This document shows, piece by piece, positions 55,341-63,392 of a stretch of 64,000 bases of DNA. Numbering within the stretch: the first letter of the stretch is position 1; each line of letters begins with the position of its first letter. Source of the stretch: Gluconobacter frateurii (lineage in GTDB: Bacteria > Pseudomonadota > Alphaproteobacteria > Acetobacterales > Acetobacteraceae). A program made the translations under genes and the position numbers. A model generated the notes under the pieces. The model was not told the origin of the DNA and did not search any database. It saw only the letters and a program-made list of their open reading frames with translations. The DNA lies in NCBI RefSeq assembly GCF_002723955.1, contig NZ_BEWN01000005.1, positions 248,001 to 312,000 on the forward strand, read 5' to 3'.

Positions 55341-56429
55341 ATGAAAATTATCTCTTTTGTGCAACAAATCATGCCATGGGCATTTTCCTTAGCCTGCATC
55401 GCGCCGCTTGCCCTTGCCGGAAACCACGCAGACGCGGCCGACAAACCTTGGGATATCCGCGCCGTTGTGCTGACTACATACGAGATCGGTGCCGATACCG
55501 GAGATCGCGCAGGTGAGTTTCAACCCTGGATTGAGGGAGAACATCTCACTGAAAAAGTACCTTTCCCGCTTGGGATTCACCCAATCTATACAGATCCCGA
55601 CCATCATTTGCTTGTGGTGGTCACCGGCACACCGATTGCTCCTGCGACAACGTCTGTCATGGCCCTCGCAACAGATCCCCGGTTCGATCTGCGCCATGCC
55701 TACTGGATGGTAGACGGCATTTCCGGTTTTGACCCCGCGGTCGCGTCCGTCGGTTCGGTGTCGATCGCGGATTATGTCGTCGGGGACATCACGCGTTACA
55801 TCGACAAGCGGGAAGCACCGAAGGAATGGCCATACGGCTATTTCATGATTACGGCTCAGATGCCCAACCAGTACGCCCTGTCAGGTGGAGACGCTCCTGA
55901 TGGCAGCATCCAGCACAACAATGCCTTTCAATTGAATCCGTCCCTCGTGCACTGGGCTTATAACCTGACCCAGACCATCACACTGTCTGATCCGCCTCAG
56001 TTGGAGGCCCAACGAAAGCTCTATAAATCTACCGATGTTGCTGCCGGCCATCCTGCCGTCGTAACAGGCGGGGACTTCGGATCAGATACTTTCTGGCATG
56101 GTAAGATCATGACGGGCTTTGCCCGAGACTGGGTCCATCTTCTGACGCAGGGCAAAAGCCACTTTGTCTCCAGCGATATGGAAGATTCAGGCATCCTTGA
56201 AGCCCTTACACGTCTGGGACAGGCACGACGTGTGGATAGCAGTCGTGTTCTGATTCTCCGCAGCGCGTCCAACTACACCGAGCAACCACGCAGCATGACC
56301 GCCGTCCAGTCCATGAACAGTGGTTATGATGGAGAAAAAGTCGCGCTGGATAATGGCTATCGTGTGGGATCCCGGATCATCCACGAACTGCTGCAACACT
56401 GGGAGCAATTCGGCTCAAAAACACCCTGA
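55341..56429 (+). CDS. Purine nucleoside permease (NUP family)
   Basis: A 362-residue secreted or periplasmic protein with a signal peptide (AFSLACIAPLALAGNHADA). The nucleoside-phosphorylase-like fold of the NUP family is indicated by IRAVVLTTYEIGADTGDRAGE, FWMVDGISGFDP-like YWMVDGISGFDP, and the late SDMEDSGILEAL. Family members from Candida act as purine nucleoside permeases; in bacteria the role is unproven. It faces the second TonB receptor across a 340-bp promoter region, which suggests a shared nucleoside-scavenging job. Confidence 0.85.
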   Translation: MKIISFVQQIMPWAFSLACIAPLALAGNHADAADKPWDIRAVVLTTYEIGADTGDRAGEFQPWIEGEHLTEKVPFPLGIHPIYTDPDHHLLVVVTGTPIAPATTSVMALATDPRFDLRHAYWMVDGISGFDPAVASVGSVSIADYVVGDITRYIDKREAPKEWPYGYFMITAQMPNQYALSGGDAPDGSIQHNNAFQLNPSLVHWAYNLTQTITLSDPPQLEAQRKLYKSTDVAAGHPAVVTGGDFGSDTFWHGKIMTGFARDWVHLLTQGKSHFVSSDMEDSGILEALTRLGQARRVDSSRVLILRSASNYTEQPRSMTAVQSMNSGYDGEKVALDNGYRVGSRIIHELLQHWEQFGSKTP

Positions 56430-56440
56430 CACGGTTCCGG

Positions 56441-56470
56441 GCTGCATCTTCATAAAGGATGCCGCCCGAA
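56441..56470 (+). other. Hairpin after the nucleoside permease
   Basis: GGGCTGCATC pairs with GATGCCGCCC with one mismatch around a 9-base loop, 12 bp after the stop. No U-tract follows, so terminator function is uncertain. Confidence 0.4.
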
Positions 56471-56645
56471 TATTGCGAAGTCTTGCTCAAGGGTTCATAT
56501 AACATGCCAACCTCCCTTTTTCGTGAGGGAGTACGACATTGAAGCGCCTCTTCCGCTTCAGCCGCCGACCGGACATGTTATTTCTGACCGTGCCCCTTCC
56601 GACGGCTCCTGCCAGGACGCTTCGCGACAAGACAGGGGATCACAC

Positions 56646-57125
56646 ATGAGCCGGGAAACCAGCGCCACCCTTTTCCTTGAAAAGCAGGGCATTCCTTTCA
56701 GCCTTCACGACTACGAATACAATCCGAATGGCGGACTGATCGGAATGCAGGCCGCAGATGCTATCGGCGCGGACCCGGGGAGTGTCCTGAAGACACTAGT
56801 CGTCGAAATTGACAAGAAACAGCCAGCCTGCGTCGTAGCACCGGCTCATCAGAAGCTGAACCTGAAGAAGGTCGCCGCACTCTTCGGCGGCCGGAACGCC
56901 CGCATGATGAACCCGGAGAAAGCCCACGAGCTGACAGGATATCAGTCCGGCGGCACTAGCCCATTCGGGCAGGCGACGTCCATTCCCGTTGTTCTGTCCC
57001 GGGATGCGATGGGTCAGGAGCATGTCTATATCAATGCAGGCCATCAGGGTTTTGTCGTTCGGATTTCCCCTCAGGATGCCCAGCGCATTACAGACGCCAA
57101 AGTCGCCGATGTCGCCGCAGACTGA
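56646..57125 (+). CDS. ybaK: Cys-tRNA(Pro)/Cys-tRNA(Cys) deacylase YbaK
   Basis: A 159-residue YbaK/EbsC editing protein that removes misattached amino acids from tRNA(Pro). Typical segments are ALFLEKQGI-like TLFLEKQGIPFSLHDYEY, the nearly invariant VLKTLVVEID lysine, KLNLKKVAALFGG and YQSGGTSPFG. The ATG at 56646 follows the family N-terminus; the upstream extension is not conserved-looking. The 3' end overlaps the DUF2075 gene by 17 bp. Confidence 0.93.
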   Translation: MSRETSATLFLEKQGIPFSLHDYEYNPNGGLIGMQAADAIGADPGSVLKTLVVEIDKKQPACVVAPAHQKLNLKKVAALFGGRNARMMNPEKAHELTGYQSGGTSPFGQATSIPVVLSRDAMGQEHVYINAGHQGFVVRISPQDAQRITDAKVADVAAD

Positions 57126-58359
57126 GCAACAGGGAGTGACACTCGCAGAGGACGCAGCATCACTCCCACACGCTAACGCAGCCACGTCAAAACTCTCCCC
57201 TGCTCGCCCGCTCTCGCCTGAACAGAACGCACTCCTAAAAGAGATCCTGTCCTTCTGTTCTGACCATCTGGATGACCAGAGCGCCCTCCTCGTAATCGAA
57301 GGGGCTGCAGGCACCGGCAAAAGCGTTGTGCTGAATGCCATTTTCAACGCCATTCAGACACGGGCACGCTCCAGAAACCCTGCCGATCCTCTTAGCGGTA
57401 CGCGCAATGCGCTTCTGGTCAACCATCCTGAAATGCTGAAGCTCTACCGCAATATCGCGGTAAAAATACCCGCGCTTAAAAAAGCGGACTTTGAACGACC
57501 AACAACATTCATCAACCGCCTCCATAAATCTGACAGCCGCGCAGATATTGTTCTGGTCGATGAAGCACATCTGCTCCTCACCCGACCGGATCGCTACAAC
57601 CATTTCAAACAGCAGAACCATCTTGAAGAAATCCTGGAACTGGCACGTGTGGTCATCATCGTCTTTGACCCGTTGCAGGTTCTGAAATTCAAGAGCCACT
57701 GGTCCACCACCATGCTGGATGAGTTCCGTAAAGGCCGCCCGACCAAGACCCTGCACCTGACCACTCAATTCCGGGTTGGTTCAGGGCCAGCAGTCAGGCA
57801 CTGGCTGGATGCTTTGGCTGAGGGGCGGATTCTGCCACGTCCCCATGATCCGAAGTTTGATTTGCGCGTCTATGACGACTGCGCACAACTTTACGAAGAT
57901 CTACAGGCGCGCAACCGTGATGTCGGCCTCTGCCGACTTCTTTCCACGTACGATTATCCATATCGCCTGGATGGAGAAGACCACTTCATTGAAGAAGGAC
58001 GTTTCCGTCTGCGGTGGGACCGCTCCAAACCGGAAGAAAAACTCCCCTGGGCCGAACGCCCTGATACCATTGATGAGGTGGGGTCCGTCTATACCATTCA
58101 GGGTTTCGACCTGAATTATGCAGGCGTCATTCTGGGGCCTTCCCTTTCCTATGACCCTGCGACCGACAGTATCCGTGTCGATCCGTCACGATACGAGGAT
58201 AGTGCCGCCTTCCAGGGGCGGGATGGCATTGCGGCCCCTGAGAAAGCGAAAGAACGTGTCATCCTGAATGCCTTGAACGTGCTTCTTACGCGAGGGATGA
58301 AGGGAATTTATCTGTACGCCCATGATCCTGCCCTACGGAAGCGGCTTCTGAACGCATAA
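57109..58359 (+). CDS. DUF2075-type ATPase/helicase-like protein
   Basis: A 416-residue P-loop protein. Walker A is EGAAGTGKSVVLNAI, Walker B ADIVLVDEAHLLL, motif III-like VVIIVFDPLQVL, and a late SVYTIQGFDLNYAGVILG with a final LNALNVLLTRGMKGIYLY matching superfamily 1 motifs V and VI. These features define DUF2075 (schlafen-group-3-like). Role is unknown; phage-defence and RNA-repair links have been suggested for relatives. The start overlaps ybaK by 17 bp. Confidence 0.85.
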   Translation: MSPQTEQQGVTLAEDAASLPHANAATSKLSPARPLSPEQNALLKEILSFCSDHLDDQSALLVIEGAAGTGKSVVLNAIFNAIQTRARSRNPADPLSGTRNALLVNHPEMLKLYRNIAVKIPALKKADFERPTTFINRLHKSDSRADIVLVDEAHLLLTRPDRYNHFKQQNHLEEILELARVVIIVFDPLQVLKFKSHWSTTMLDEFRKGRPTKTLHLTTQFRVGSGPAVRHWLDALAEGRILPRPHDPKFDLRVYDDCAQLYEDLQARNRDVGLCRLLSTYDYPYRLDGEDHFIEEGRFRLRWDRSKPEEKLPWAERPDTIDEVGSVYTIQGFDLNYAGVILGPSLSYDPATDSIRVDPSRYEDSAAFQGRDGIAAPEKAKERVILNALNVLLTRGMKGIYLYAHDPALRKRLLNA

Positions 58360-58456
58360 ACGGGCCTGCAAAACGGCCAGTCAGAGGATGCGTTCAACAA
58401 GGGTTGAGTTGCTGCCTGCGCAACGCTCTGGCCCAGTAGGGCAAGGAGATCGATTT

Positions 58457-59578
58457 ATGACGTTCCAGTACCCAGCCATTCTTGCCGCACTCCTTGGTGC
58501 ATCTGCCCTTGTTCCCAGCGCATATGCTGCCGACACAACCGATAAGGGTTATGTTTCCTCAGGGAATGTTGAAATCATTGGTCGTTTTCAGGATGCCCAG
58601 CCTTCCGGGATCGCCGCCCTCCCAGATGGTCGCCTGGTTCTTGGCTTCCCCCGGAGTGTAAAAGATCACTCAGGCCCACGCCTTGCCACTTATGCCAAGG
58701 GTCGTCTGACACCGTTTCCGGATACCCCCACGCAAGACCACTTTGTCTCTCCCCTAGGGATGACTGTTGATGCCAAGGGGCACCTCTGGGCGCTGGATGA
58801 AGGCATGCTGGCGGGCAAAGCCACGGTTGCCGGAGCGCAGAAGCTCTTTGAGATTGATCCGGGCACCAACAAGGTACTGAATGTCCTGACACTCTCTGCC
58901 CCAAGCCTTCTGCCAGACAGCCACGTCAATGATGTCCGTATTGATCTGACACATGGCAAAGCTGGCACGGCTTTCATTACCGATACATCCACCGGTATTC
59001 ATCCGGCGCTGATTGTCGTGGATCTAGCATCTGGCAGGCAACGCCGCATTCTGGCAGATACAAAGCCTGTGATGGCGGAAACAGGCTTTGTTGCTGTCAT
59101 GGATGGTCGCGCCGCACGTTATGACGCCAACCATCCCCAGATGCCTCAGGGCGGTGCAAATGGTATTGGTATCAGCCCAGACCAGCAGACACTTTACTGG
59201 CAGCCCCAGACCAGTCGTCGTCTCTATTCAGCACCCACGTCTGTTCTTTCAGATTGGACAGCATCTGAAAAACGGATCGAAGCCGCCGTACATGATGAAG
59301 GCGAAACCGGCATGGGCGACGGTATGGCAACAGGACCAGACGGCTCGCTCTACATTACGGATGACGAACGCCATGCCATTCTCAGACATGCTCCAGATGG
59401 AACAATCTCCGTGGTAGCGCATGATCCTCGCATGATCGAACCGGATGGCCTGACCTACGGAAAAGACGGATTGTATTCCACCATCGGACAATGGGCACGG
59501 CTGCCCGATTTTCATGGGGGCAAGGACATGCAGGAACTCCCCTACATCGTCGTTAAAGTGACCTTACCGAAAGAGTAG
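58457..59578 (+). CDS. MRJP/SMP-30-like secreted protein
   Basis: A 373-residue periplasmic protein with a signal peptide (AALLGASALVPSAYA). Beta-propeller blades are visible as GIAALPDGRLVLGFPR, GMTVDAKGHLWALDEG, VNDVRIDLTHGKAGTAFITD, GIGISPDQQTLYWQP and DGMATGPDGSLYITDDE. The family includes bacterial major royal jelly protein-like proteins, some of them gluconolactonase-like. In an acetic acid bacterium a sugar-lactone role is plausible but unproven. ATG at 58457 is preferred because it gives the signal peptide. Confidence 0.85.
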   Translation: MTFQYPAILAALLGASALVPSAYAADTTDKGYVSSGNVEIIGRFQDAQPSGIAALPDGRLVLGFPRSVKDHSGPRLATYAKGRLTPFPDTPTQDHFVSPLGMTVDAKGHLWALDEGMLAGKATVAGAQKLFEIDPGTNKVLNVLTLSAPSLLPDSHVNDVRIDLTHGKAGTAFITDTSTGIHPALIVVDLASGRQRRILADTKPVMAETGFVAVMDGRAARYDANHPQMPQGGANGIGISPDQQTLYWQPQTSRRLYSAPTSVLSDWTASEKRIEAAVHDEGETGMGDGMATGPDGSLYITDDERHAILRHAPDGTISVVAHDPRMIEPDGLTYGKDGLYSTIGQWARLPDFHGGKDMQELPYIVVKVTLPKE

Positions 59579-59669
59579 GCTACTCTGACTGTATGGCCCC
59601 GGAATAACGATCTGCCGCCTGCGATATAGCTTTCCCGACGAAGCCACCTGCGTTGCGAAGAGGCTGCCG

Positions 59670-61373
59670 TTAGATATCCTGCGGGAGCCTCTGTACACGG
59701 CTGCGAATGACCTGCTCCTCGTAATCCAGTTCGCGCTGAATTTCCCATTCTGTCTGATCGTTGATATCGCGCGCATCGACCAGCGCATGAAGCGTCTGCC
59801 GCTGCAGACGCAGAACAATGAGGCGCAATGCAAGTTCAATGCGCTCGCGGCGGAGCGCCGTTGTACGGGTCAAGACTGGAGATTGTGTGGGCCCATCAAT
59901 CTGGCTGAGACGGTTCTCATAAGTTTGTAGAAGACGCCCCAAAACCTCCAGGCGCACGTCCTCGTTGGTATGATCGCTGTTGCCGTTATCAATCAGCTCA
60001 CTTCGATCCTTCTCCGTCCTGCCTTGTTCATTATGCAGGAGTTGCAGAGTTGCCTGAAGCAAACGCTGACGAGCGAGGCTTTCTTCCTGCGCATGTTTGT
60101 CGGTCACATCACGCGGGAGGAAACGAATACAAAGCGGAATAGCAATCGCTGCCATAACGAGCGAAAGTACGATCACTCCTGTCGCAACAGTAATAACAAA
60201 GCTGCGTTCGGGAAATGCCTCAGGATCAACTCCCATGGCAGGAAGCGACAGCACGGCAGCAAGGGTGACCGCGCCCCGCACCCCTGAAAAAGCCAGCAGC
60301 ACAATCTCGAGAAAATGCGGGAACGCGAACGGTCGATGGGACATGCGAGCGACTGCCCATCTCCGCATAACAGAGACCCAGATCCCGCAAAATCGGATCA
60401 CGAACATGATCGCGTAAACGCTAACTACAAGCAAAGAGAGTTGCCAGAAATGCGCGCTGTGTTCATGAGCAAGTTCCACACCGGCATTCAGAAGCCATGG
60501 AAGCTGCAGTCCCAACAACAGAAAGATCAGGGCGTTGAAGACATAGCTGACTGTATCCAGAACAGTCCCGGCCTGAAGACGGGTAGCTGTCGCGGCTTCG
60601 TCTGACACCCCGGTCAGTTTTATGACCATGCAGCCTGAAACTGCCGCCAGGATGCCTGATGCATGAGCAGTCTCGGCGGCCTGATAAATACCGAACGGCA
60701 GAAGAACAATCATCAGAACCTGCATCAGAGGATCGTCAAATCCACGGCGCAGAAGGATGCGTTCGGTCCGCACCGCGACCCATGCCAGTGCAGCTCCAAT
60801 GATCAGGCCGCCGAATGATACCAGTAAAAAGGAGCTGAACGCCTGACGATAGGAGAACTCCCCTGTCATTGCTGCGATCATCGCAAAATGAAAACAGACA
60901 AGACCGGAAGCATCGTTAAATAACGCCTCCCCGTTCAGAATATGGATAAGTCGTTCTGAAACACGTCGTCCAGCAATGAGGCTTGAGACTGCGACGGTAT
61001 CTGTAGGGGAAAGAGCAGCAGCAAGAGTAAAGCACACTGCCAACCCAACTGCCGGAATCATCCAATGGATGGCGTACCCGCAGAGAACCGTCGAAATAAC
61101 AACGAGGCCGAATGCCAGGAAAAGAATCACGCTACGCAGTTCAGAAAATTCGCGTAGCGGCATGCGAAAGGCATCAGTGAAAAGCAATGGAGGTAGAAAG
61201 ACCAGCATAAACAGGCCGGGCTTAAGTCCGACATGCAGCCCTAGAGATGCCGCAACAATTCCTAAAAAAATTTGCACAAGTGGGGCCGGAACGCGGTTGG
61301 ACAATCCTCGCACTACAAGACTGCTCAGAACAATCATAGCGAGGAGAACAAGAATGGTTTCTGCTTCCGACAT
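59670..61373 (-). CDS. Na+/H+ antiporter (CPA1 family)
   Basis: A 567-residue inner-membrane antiporter with about twelve helices in residues 1-400 and a long charged cytoplasmic tail. The ion-binding ND-type motif is NDASGLVCFHFA, preceded by ALSPTDTVAVSSLIAGRR; both are hallmarks of the NhaP/YjcE group. It moves Na+ or K+ against protons for pH and salt control. ATG at 61373 has GGAGAAGAG upstream and is preferred over the GTG at 61379. Confidence 0.9.
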   Translation of the reverse strand: MSEAETILVLLAMIVLSSLVVRGLSNRVPAPLVQIFLGIVAASLGLHVGLKPGLFMLVFLPPLLFTDAFRMPLREFSELRSVILFLAFGLVVISTVLCGYAIHWMIPAVGLAVCFTLAAALSPTDTVAVSSLIAGRRVSERLIHILNGEALFNDASGLVCFHFAMIAAMTGEFSYRQAFSSFLLVSFGGLIIGAALAWVAVRTERILLRRGFDDPLMQVLMIVLLPFGIYQAAETAHASGILAAVSGCMVIKLTGVSDEAATATRLQAGTVLDTVSYVFNALIFLLLGLQLPWLLNAGVELAHEHSAHFWQLSLLVVSVYAIMFVIRFCGIWVSVMRRWAVARMSHRPFAFPHFLEIVLLAFSGVRGAVTLAAVLSLPAMGVDPEAFPERSFVITVATGVIVLSLVMAAIAIPLCIRFLPRDVTDKHAQEESLARQRLLQATLQLLHNEQGRTEKDRSELIDNGNSDHTNEDVRLEVLGRLLQTYENRLSQIDGPTQSPVLTRTTALRRERIELALRLIVLRLQRQTLHALVDARDINDQTEWEIQRELDYEEQVIRSRVQRLPQDI

Positions 61374-61529
61374 AACCACTCTTCTCCGCCAAATTTAAGA
61401 CGCAGGCAAACCCCTTCATCAATGGCGGCTATCTCTCCTGCGGAAGAGACATCAGAGATGCCAAGTTCTCTGAACTATTTTGGAGGGTGATCTCGCTGGC
61501 GTCCTGACGGATGCGTTGGGTGCAAACGC

Positions 61530-61566
61530 AAAAAAACCCGCTATCTCATCAAGATGGCGGGGTTTT
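61530..61566 (-). terminator. Minus-strand terminator left of the att-like site
   Basis: On the minus strand AAAACCCCGCCATC and GATAGCGGGTTTT pair around a short loop and run into T7. It could end vapBC transcription, or be the original terminator of a tRNA gene displaced by an insertion. Confidence 0.8.
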
Positions 61567-61577
61567 AAAATTTGATA

Positions 61578-61590
61578 TGGTTGCGGGGGC
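61578..61590 (-). repeat. 13-base tRNA 3'-end copy (putative att site)
   Basis: On the minus strand GCCCCCGCAACCA equals the last 13 bases, with CCA, typical of initiator tRNA-Met genes. No tRNA body is attached, and a terminator follows directly. This is the pattern left at the far end of an island that integrated into a tRNA gene. It also forms a dyad, GGTTGC/GCAACC (61579-61598). Confidence 0.5.
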
Positions 61591-61707
61591 CTGCAACCGA
61601 AGAAAACTGCTGCTTGTCAGCGGGTTCGTAGAGAGGCTCGCTGCATGACATAATCGATTGATAAACAATCTTTTTATCAATATTCTGTCTCGCCAAGCCT
61701 TTCGCGG

Positions 61708-62118
61708 TCAGACCGTGTCAGTCAGCCAGTCCTCCGTTCGAAGACCCTCCACCCGCTGGAATTCCCGAAGGTTCCCGGTCACCACAATCAGCCCCCTGCT
61801 CCGGGCATGCCCGGCAATCATGAGATCATATGGACCTATGATACGGCCATTCCGTTCAAGAGCAGCCCGAATATCCGCCGTATGGGCAGCCGCTTCACTG
61901 TCGAATGGCAGAACTGCCAGCCTTGCCGCGAAGTGCTCAACCTCGCGTCTGATGCGCACAGGATCAGACGAGCGCTCCGCGCCATAAAGCAGCTCATACA
62001 GAACCACGTCCGAAATGCAGAGTTCCTCCGCACAGTTGTTGAATCTCGGACGCAGCCCCTGTGGTCGATGCCGCAACACCCGGATACAGAGGTTCGTATC
62101 CAGCAGATAACGCAGCAT
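61708..62118 (-). CDS. vapC: VapC-type PIN-domain toxin
   Basis: A 136-residue PIN-domain ribonuclease toxin. The acidic active-site residues are in YLLDTNLCI (Asp7), DVVLYELLYGAERS (Glu) and IGPYDLMIAGHA (Asp), and the C-terminus VVTGNLREFQRVEGL is typical of the VapC/FitB branch that cleaves initiator tRNA in other bacteria. The ATG follows the vapB stop without a gap, so toxin translation depends on vapB. Confidence 0.92.
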   Translation of the reverse strand: MLRYLLDTNLCIRVLRHRPQGLRPRFNNCAEELCISDVVLYELLYGAERSSDPVRIRREVEHFAARLAVLPFDSEAAAHTADIRAALERNGRIIGPYDLMIAGHARSRGLIVVTGNLREFQRVEGLRTEDWLTDTV

Positions 62119-62343
62119 TCAGAGCGCCTCGCGTTCCTGCATGGCTGGCTGGTTCCGCTCCCCCAGATCGACCCCGGGGGCCGCAAAGAAATCATCCCAC
62201 GCCGCATCGGCCGGAGCAATGATCCGCCGGGAACCTTCGGACACGATGACCACGTCACGCACCTGTTCCCCGAAGGCGACCATCTTCGGCAGACGCACCG
62301 CCTGCGATCGGTTGGATAGAAAGAGTGTCGTACGGGTCAGCAT
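62119..62343 (-). CDS. vapB: VapB-type antitoxin (VagC/AbrB-like)
   Basis: A 74-residue antitoxin with an N-terminal swapped-hairpin DNA-binding domain (LFLSNRSQAVRLPK) and a C-terminal toxin-binding tail (APADAAWDDFFAAPG). It would bind VapC and repress its own operon. The start is an ATG at 62343, directly preceded by the dyad at 62359-62379, a likely operator. Confidence 0.92.
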   Translation of the reverse strand: MLTRTTLFLSNRSQAVRLPKMVAFGEQVRDVVIVSEGSRRIIAPADAAWDDFFAAPGVDLGERNQPAMQEREAL

Positions 62344-62358
62344 CGGCTATCCCCCAAT

Positions 62359-62379
62359 GGATATATGTCATGTATATCC
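62359..62379. promoter_or_regulatory. vapBC operator dyad
   Basis: GGATATA and TATATCC are perfect inverted repeats separated by 7 bases, 16 bp upstream of vapB. AbrB-fold antitoxins bind such dyads together with the toxin. Confidence 0.65.
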
Positions 62380-62520
62380 CATTTGGACGACGATGTCCCG
62401 TATTTTTAGGGCCCTCCGCACCGAATGCATACAAGCGGGCCGAATGATACAGTAGATCTTCCGCGCGCCCCACGATGGGATCGCTCTCCTCTCTCCCTGA
62501 AAGACAAAAAGACAGCATTC

Positions 62521-62905
62521 ATGACAGATAGGCCACGAACACGAAGTGAGGCTTTCGCCCGCGCAGAAGAACGGGGTCGTCACCTGACAGCCACCATTCT
62601 GTCAGGGCCGGACATGCTGACGGGAGAGGTTTTTTGCCCATCGTCTTGGTCTGACTGTCTCAGCCCTGCATGATTTGGAACAGGCCCATGCTGTCCTCGT
62701 TCTGCCAGAATCCTCACCACGAGAAGCGCGCTATCCGGCCTGGCAGATCGACGCGACACTGATTGCACGCTTTATGGTTGTGCGCCCAGAAGTAGGGCGA
62801 ACACTTCGCAATGAAAACCTCCAGATTCTCTGTGCAACGACGGTTCGCAGAGTTCAGATGGTAACTCTCTCTGCCAAGATTAAGCGCGTCGAAAGCAGTG
62901 TTTGA
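62521..62905 (+). pseudogene. Frameshifted antitoxin-like gene
   Basis: A first frame begins MTDRPRTRSEAFARAEERG and stops after ...MLTGEVF; the sequence then continues in another frame as AHRLGLTVSALHDLEQAHAV and ESSPREARYPAWQIDA. Removing one T from the six-T run at 62630-62635 joins both into one protein of about 127 residues. The RYPAWQ motif is typical of Xre/MbcA/ParS-like toxin-binding antitoxins, but the match is by eye. The break may be real decay, slippage control, or a sequencing error in the homopolymer. Confidence 0.6.
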
Positions 62906-63350
62906 GCACTGAATTGGAGGATATGGATAGTAGTCTCAAAGCATTTCTTGAGAGGTAGGTCAGCGAGATCTAACACCGGATTGAAGGCGTCATCCCAAAA
63001 ACCCCAGAACTCGGCTGCATGACAGCAAGCGGAGCCGCTGCGACGGCCAGACTTACACAAACGGCGCATGAGAGGCGCGCGATGCGCAAGAAACGTGTCA
63101 CTCCAGGGGAACGGGGTCTCTCTGCCATGTCATGTTCCAGGCCGGATATGTATCTTGATGCCATAATCCGGTTCTGAGAGCCGTTGGCAGGCACATGAAA
63201 GAGCGTGGCACGGTCAATAAACGTTCGGAATCTACCTTTTTAACCACAAACCTCAAGCCGTACGGTGTGTCTTGAAAAAGAAAGCGACAGTCGGCGTACG
63301 ACCCCATCCTCGACAGGATACGGCCCCAGACAATGGACCCAACAAAGATA
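62906..63350. other. Decayed accessory DNA without a clear gene
   Basis: About 450 bp. Short ORFs exist on both strands, such as one on the minus strand with a signal-like run (LSCAVCVSLAVAAAPLAV), but none has a credible family or ribosome-binding site. No inverted repeats of an insertion sequence were found. It looks like remnant mobile DNA. Confidence 0.4.
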
Positions 63351-63356
63351 AAAAAA

Positions 63357-63382
63357 GCCACCAAAGCATAAACTTTGGCGGC
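63357..63382 (-). terminator. Terminator of the right-end TonB receptor gene
   Basis: On the minus strand GCCGCCAAAG and CTTTGGTGGC pair around a 6-base loop and run into TTTTTTTATC. It lies 10 bp after the receptor stop. Confidence 0.9.
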
Positions 63383-63392
63383 CTTTCTTTAT

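Larger units (their letters stand above)
61380..61707. other. Antiporter leader, terminator and att-like site
   Basis: About 330 bp without a gene. It includes the promoter of the antiporter, a minus-strand terminator (61530-61566) and a 13-base copy of a tRNA 3' end (61578-61590). The rest shows nothing recognisable. Confidence 0.6.
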
